Position numbers and translations under genes: made by a program
Shown: positions 59,186-64,000 of the stretch, piece after piece
How positions within the stretch are numbered: the first letter of the stretch is position 1
Layout of the letters: the number at the start of each line of letters is the position of its first letter
Notes under the pieces: model-generated
The model's database searches: none
Seen by the model: the letters and a program-made list of their open reading frames with translations, nothing else
What the model was told of the DNA's origin: nothing
Assembly: GCA_026874595.1 (NCBI GenBank)
Contig: CM049313.1
Location: forward strand, 47,874,159 to 47,938,158
Source: Sipunculus nudus
Lineage: Eukaryota; Annelida; Sipuncula; Golfingiida; Sipunculidae
Direction of reading: 5' to 3'
DNA length: 64,000 nt

Positions 59186-62123
59186 CCCCAGTACCTTGTG
59201 GTGCTTATGTTTCTATGCATAATTAGCATTGACAGGTACTAGACTTAATCAGCCGATAACATTTTCGGTCTTTCATTCTTTTGGTCTCTTTACAAAAATT
59301 AATCAAAATGTTCGTGCTGGTTCATTTCTGGCTGGATTTTAGCAATCTTACTGTAGTACCCTTTGGTCCAATTTATAAATACCCCAGTGGCTAGGGTTCC
59401 ATTAGATAACTGCCTCAAAATGTCCTATGAAAATACCGTCTCAGGTCGTATTAGATACCATCATTATTGTTGGCAGAAGCTATTTCAGATGAAACTTGGG
59501 GGATAAACCCCAGTACTTTGTGGTGCTTATGTTTCTATGCATCATTAGCATTCACAGGTAGTATAATTAATCAGCCGATAACATTTTCGATCTGTCATTT
59601 GGTTTCTTGGTCTCTTTGATAAAGTAATTGAAATGTTCGTCCTGCTTTTTTTCTGGCTGTTTTGTAGTAATCTTACTGTAGTACTCCTAAGATCAATAGA
59701 AAAATACACCAGTGCCTACGGGCTCCACAAGACCACTGCCACAAAAATGTCATATGAAAATACCGTCTCAGGTCCTATATGATACCATCTTTATAGTTGC
59801 CAGAAGCTATTACAGATGAAATTTCGGCGATAAACCCCAGTACCTTGTGGTGCTATTGTTTCTATGCATCATTAGCATTCACAGGTACTAGAATCAATCA
59901 GCCGATAACACTTTCGATCTGTCATTTTGTTTCTTGGTCTCCTTGATAAATTCATTAAAATGTTCATTCTGCTTCATTTCAGGCTGGTTTGTAGCAATCT
60001 TACTGTAGTACCCTTAGGTGCTAGTTGAAATAAACAACAGTGCCTACGGGCTCCACAAGACCACTGCCACAAAAATGTCCGATGTAAATACCGTCTCAGG
60101 TCCTATATGATACCACCTTTATAGTTGCCAGAAGCTATTACAGATGAAATTTCGGCGATAAACCCCAGTACCTTGTGGTGCTTATGTTTCTATGCATCAT
60201 TAGCATTCACAGGTACTAGACTCAATCAGCCGATAACACTTTCTATTTTTACTTTTGTTTCTTGGTCTCCTTGATAAATTAATAAAAATGTTCATTCTGC
60301 TTCATTTCAGGCTGGTTTGTAGCAATCTTACTGTAGTACCCCTAGGTGCTAGTTGAAAAATACACCAGTGCCTACGGGCTCCACAAGACCACTGCCACAA
60401 AAATGTCCTATGAAAATACCGTCTCAGGTCCTATATGATACCATCTTTATAGTTGCCAGAAGCTATTACAGATGAAACTTCGACGATCAACCCCAGTACC
60501 TTGTGGTGCTTATGTTTCTATGCATAATTAGCATTGACAGGTACTAGACTTAATCAGCCGATAACATTTTCGGTCTTTCATTCTTTTGGTCTCTTTACAA
60601 AAATTAATCAAAATGTTCGTGCTGGTTCATTTCTGGCTGGATTTTAGCAATCATACTGTAGTACCCTTTGGTCCTATTTATAAATACACCAGTGGCTAGG
60701 GCTCCATTAGATAACTGCCTCAAAATGTCCTATGAAAATACCGTCTCAGGTCGTATTAGATACCATCATTATTCTTGGCAGAAGCTATTTCAGATGAAAC
60801 TTGGGCGATAAACCCCAGTACTTTGTGGTGCTTATGTTTCTATGCATCATTAGCATTCACAGGTAGTATAATTAATCAGCCGATAACATTTTCGATCTGT
60901 CATTTGGTTCCTTGGTCTCTTTGATAAAGTAATTGAAATGTTCGTCCTGCTTTATTTCTGGCTGTTTTGTAGTAATCTTACTGTAGTACTCCTAAGATCA
61001 ATAGAAAAATACACCAGTGCCTACGGGCTCCACAAGACCACTGCCACAAAAATGTCATATGAAAATACCGTCTCAGGTCCTATATGATACCATCTTTATA
61101 GTTGCCAGAAGCTATTACAGATGAAATTTCGGCGATAAACCCCAGTACCTTGTGGTGCTTATGTTTCTATGCATCATTAGCATTCACAGGTACAAGAATC
61201 AATCAGCCGATAACACTTTCGATCTGTCATTTTGTTTCTTGGTCTCCTTGATAAATTCATTAAAATGTTCATTCTGCTTCATTTCAGGCTGGTTTGTAGC
61301 AATCTTACTGTAGTACCCTTAGGTGCTAGTTGAAATAAACAACAGTGCCTACGGGCTCCACAAGACCACTGCCACAAAAATGTCCGATGTAAATACCGTC
61401 TCAGGTCCTATATGATACCACCTTTATAGTTGCCAGAAGCTATAACAGATGAAATTTCGGCGATAAACCCCAGTACCTTGTGGTGCTTATGTTTCTATGC
61501 ATCATTAGCATTCACAGGTACTAGACTTAATCAGCCGATAATACTTTCGATTTTTACTTTTGTTTCTTTGTTTCTTTGATAAATTAATTAAAATTTTCAT
61601 TCTGCTTCATTTCAGGCTGGTGTGTAGCAATCTTACTGTAGTACCCCTAGGTGCTAGTTGAAAACTACACAAGTGCCTACGGGCTCCACAGGACCACTGC
61701 CACAAAAATGTCCGATGAAAATACCGTCTCAGGTCCTATATGATACCATCTTTATAGTTGCCAGAAGCTATTACAGATGAAATTTCGGCGATAAACCCCA
61801 GTACCTTGTGGTGCTTATGTTTCTATGCATCATTAGCTTTCACAGGTACTAGACTTAATCAGCCGATAACACTTTCGATCTTTCCTTTTGTTTCTTGGTC
61901 TCCTTGTTAAATTCATTAAAATGTTCCTCCTGCTTCATTTCAGCCTGGTTTGTAGCAATCTTACTGTAGTACCCCTAGGTGCTAGTTGAAAAATACACCA
62001 GTGCCTACGGGCTCCACAAGACCACTGCCACAAAAATGTCCTATGAAAATACCGTCTCAGGTCCTATATGATACCATCTTTATAGTTGCCAGAAGCTATT
62101 ACAGATGAAACTTCGACGATCAA
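59186..62123 (+). repeat. Nine-monomer unit of 4 + 5 monomers, 2938 bp
   Basis: Lengths: 322, 327, 328, 328, 322, 327, 328, 328, 328. The layout is the same 4 + 5 design as the 2932-bp repeat but with standard monomers in place of the 325-bp members. The opening pair carries TTGGGGGATAAA and GGTCCAATTTATAAATACC, which return 2938 bp later. Confidence 0.85.
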
Positions 62124-63101
62124 CCCCAGTACCTTGTGGTGCTTATGTTTCTATGCATAATTAGCATTGACAGGTACTAGACTTAATCAGCCGATAACAT
62201 TTTCGGTCTTTCATTCTTTTGGTCTCTTTACAAAAATTAATCAAAATGTTCGTGCTGGTTCATTTCTGGCTGGATTTTAGCAATCTTACTGTAGTACCCT
62301 TTGGTCCAATTTATAAATACCCCAGTGGCTAGGGTTCCATTAGATAACTGCCTCAAAATGTCCTATGAAAATACCGTCTCAGGTCGTATTAGATACCATC
62401 ATTATTGTTGGCAGAAGCTATTTCAGATGAAACTTGGGGGATAAACCCCAGTACTTTGTGGTGCTTATGTTTCTATGCATCATTAGCATTCACAGGTAGT
62501 ATAATTAATCAGCCGATAACATTTTCGATCTGTCATTTGGTTTCTTGGTCTCTTTGATAAAGTAATTGAAATGTTCGTCCTGCTTTTTTTCTGGCTGTTT
62601 TGTAGCAATCTTGCTGTAGCACCCCTAGGTGCTAGTTGAAAAATACACCAGTGCCAACGGGCTCCACAAGACCACTGCCACAAAAATGTCCGATGTAAAT
62701 ACCGTCTCAGGTCCTATATGATACCACCTTTATAGTTGCCAGAAGCTATTACAGATGAAATTTCGGCGATAAACCCCAGTACCTTGTGGTGCTTATGTTT
62801 CTATGCATCATTAGCATTCACAGGTACTAGACTCAATCAGCCGATAACACTTTCGATTTTTACTTTTGTTTCTTGGTCTCCTTGATAAATTAATAAAAAT
62901 GTTCATTCTGCTTCATTTCAGGCTGGTTTGTAGCAATCTTACTGTAGTACCCCTAGGTGCTAGTTGAAAAATACACCAGTGCCTACGGGCTCCACAAGAC
63001 CACTGCCACAAAAATGTCCTATGAAAATACCGTCTCAGGTCCTATATGATACCATCTTTATAGTTGCCAGAAGCTATTACAGATGAAACTTCGACGATCA
63101 A
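62124..63101 (+). repeat. Shortest block, 3 monomers, broken pair
   Basis: Lengths 322, 328, 328. The monomer after the 322-bp member starts as the 327-bp type (GTAGTATAATT, GGCTGTTTTG) but switches near 62.6 kb to the 325-type right half (TTGCTGTAGCACCCC, GCCAACGGG). This is the only place in the array where the 322/327 pair is broken. Confidence 0.85.
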
Positions 63102-64000
63102 CCCCAGTACCTTGTGGTGCTTATGTTTCTATGCATAATTAGCATTGACAGGTACTAGACTTAATCAGCCGATAACATTTTCGGTCTTTCATTCTTTTGG
63201 TCTCTTTACAAAAATTAATCAAAATGTTCGTGCTGGTTCATTTCTGGCTGGATTTTAGCAATCATACTGTAGTACCCTTTGGTCCTATTTATAAATACAC
63301 CAGTGGCTAGGGCTCCATTAGATAACTGCCTCAAAATGTCCTATGAAAATACCGTCTCAGGTCGTATTAGATACCATCATTATTGTTGGCAGAAGCTATT
63401 TCAGATGAAACTTGGGCGATAAACCCCAGTACTTTGTGGTGCTTATGTTTCTATGCATCATTAGCATTCACAGGTAGTATAATTAATCAGCCGATAACAT
63501 TTTCGATCTGTCATTTGGTTCCTTGGTCTCTTTGATAAAGTAATTGAAATGTTCGTCCTGCTTTATTTCTGGCTGTTTTGTAGTAATCTTACTGTAGTAC
63601 TCCTAAGATCAATAGAAAAATACACCAGTGCCTAGGGGCTCCACAAGACCACTGCCACAAAAATGTCATATGAAAATACCGTCTCAGGTCCTATATGATA
63701 CCATCTTTATAGTTGCCAGAAGCTATTACAGATGAAATTTCGGCGATAAACCCCAGTACCTTGTGGTGCTTATGTTTCTATGCATCATTAGCATTCACAG
63801 GTACTAGAATCAATCAGCCGATAACACTTTCGATCTGTCATTTTGTTTCTTGGTCTCCTTGATAAATTCATTAAAATGTTCATTCTGCTTCATTTCAGGC
63901 TGGTTTGTAGCAATCTTACTGTAGTACCCTTAGGTGCTAGTTGAAATAAACAACAGTGCCTACGGGCTCCACAAGACCACTGCCACAAAAATGTCCGATG
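63102..64000 (+). repeat. Truncated block at window end
   Basis: A 322/327 pair followed by about 250 bp of the next monomer, cut by the window edge. It matches 60491 onward at offset 2611, including CAATCATACTG in the 322-bp monomer. The array clearly continues to the right. Confidence 0.9.

Larger units (their letters stand above)
4606..64000 (+). repeat. Homogenised 328-bp satellite array with higher-order structure
   Basis: Anchoring on CCCCAGTACC gives 182 anchors from 4606 to 63751, spaced 328, 327, 326, 325 or 322 bp. All copies are in one orientation and the array has no insertion of other sequence. It runs off the window end. Order within a monomer: CCCCAGTACCTTGTGGTGCT; GCATCATTAGCATTCACAGG; a TTTTGTTTCTTGG pyrimidine-rich stretch; an AT-rich stretch before AAAATGTTC; TTCATTTCAGG; GTAGTACCCCTAGGTGCTAG; GGCTCCACAAGACCACTGCC; ACCGTCTCAGGTCCTATATG; TTTCGGCGATAAA. 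Standard monomers differ at only a few positions; the 322/327-bp pair is clearly more diverged. No gene, promoter or mobile element is visible inside. Location at a centromere or other heterochromatin is inference. Confidence 0.97.

Noticed and set aside
4606-64000. CRISPR-like repeat array
   Set aside because: Repeats are 322-328 bp and contiguous, without unique spacers, and the setting is eukaryotic.
4606-64000. Tandem gene family or rDNA-type repeat
   Set aside because: No long open frame, no rRNA or histone-like sequence, and no shared promoter; all conserved boxes are short and the unit is only 328 bp.

Overview
The window is eukaryotic, non-coding, repeat-dominated DNA. About 95% of it (roughly 3.2 kb to the right edge, and continuing beyond it) is one head-to-tail satellite array with a basic monomer of 328 bp. 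I find no protein-coding gene that I can support, and no rRNA, tRNA or CRISPR. The short open frames inside the array recur with the satellite period and are by-products of it. The sequence does not fix the species. Moderate AT-richness, a probable solo LTR and a satellite with higher-order structure suit an animal, perhaps an arthropod, in a (peri)centromeric or other heterochromatic block; that placement is inference.

Layout. 1-2338: non-repetitive flank with no convincing gene. 2339-3132: a probable solo LTR, minus-strand orientation (6-bp TGTTAC/GTAACA termini, 4-bp ATTT duplication, internal TATA and AATAAA on the minus strand), holding a 67-bp tandem duplication. 3181-4605: the degenerate array edge, with one remnant and four diverged monomers of irregular length, the first carrying a 34-bp A tract. 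4606-64000: the homogenised array. Using the conserved CCCCAGTACC box as register I placed 186 anchors from 3320 to 63751, all on the same strand, so about 185 complete monomers.

Higher-order structure. Monomers fall into length classes: 328 bp (standard), 325 bp, and a diverged pair of 322 + 327 bp always adjacent, except for one recombinant near 62.45 kb. The pair works as a punctuation mark recurring every 3 to 18 monomers (978 to 5891 bp, most often 2942, 2617, 1305 or 1627/1633 bp). The clearest higher-order repeat is a 2932-bp nine-monomer unit in three tandem copies (47113-55908). Many other long duplications (offsets 9157, 5880, 5556, 3273, 2617, 1965, 1637 bp) and chimeric monomers at their joints record unequal exchange or conversion.

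The most interesting signal is a 16-bp dyad-like box, AGTACC-N4-GGTGCT, twice in the standard monomer about 168 and 160 bp apart. It is retained in the decayed edge monomers but broken at its second site in the 322/327 pair. This resembles a protein-binding box that alternates between monomers of a centromeric higher-order repeat, but the sequence is not the CENP-B box. Coordinates of repeat blocks are given from anchor to anchor; true recombination points may lie up to a monomer away.
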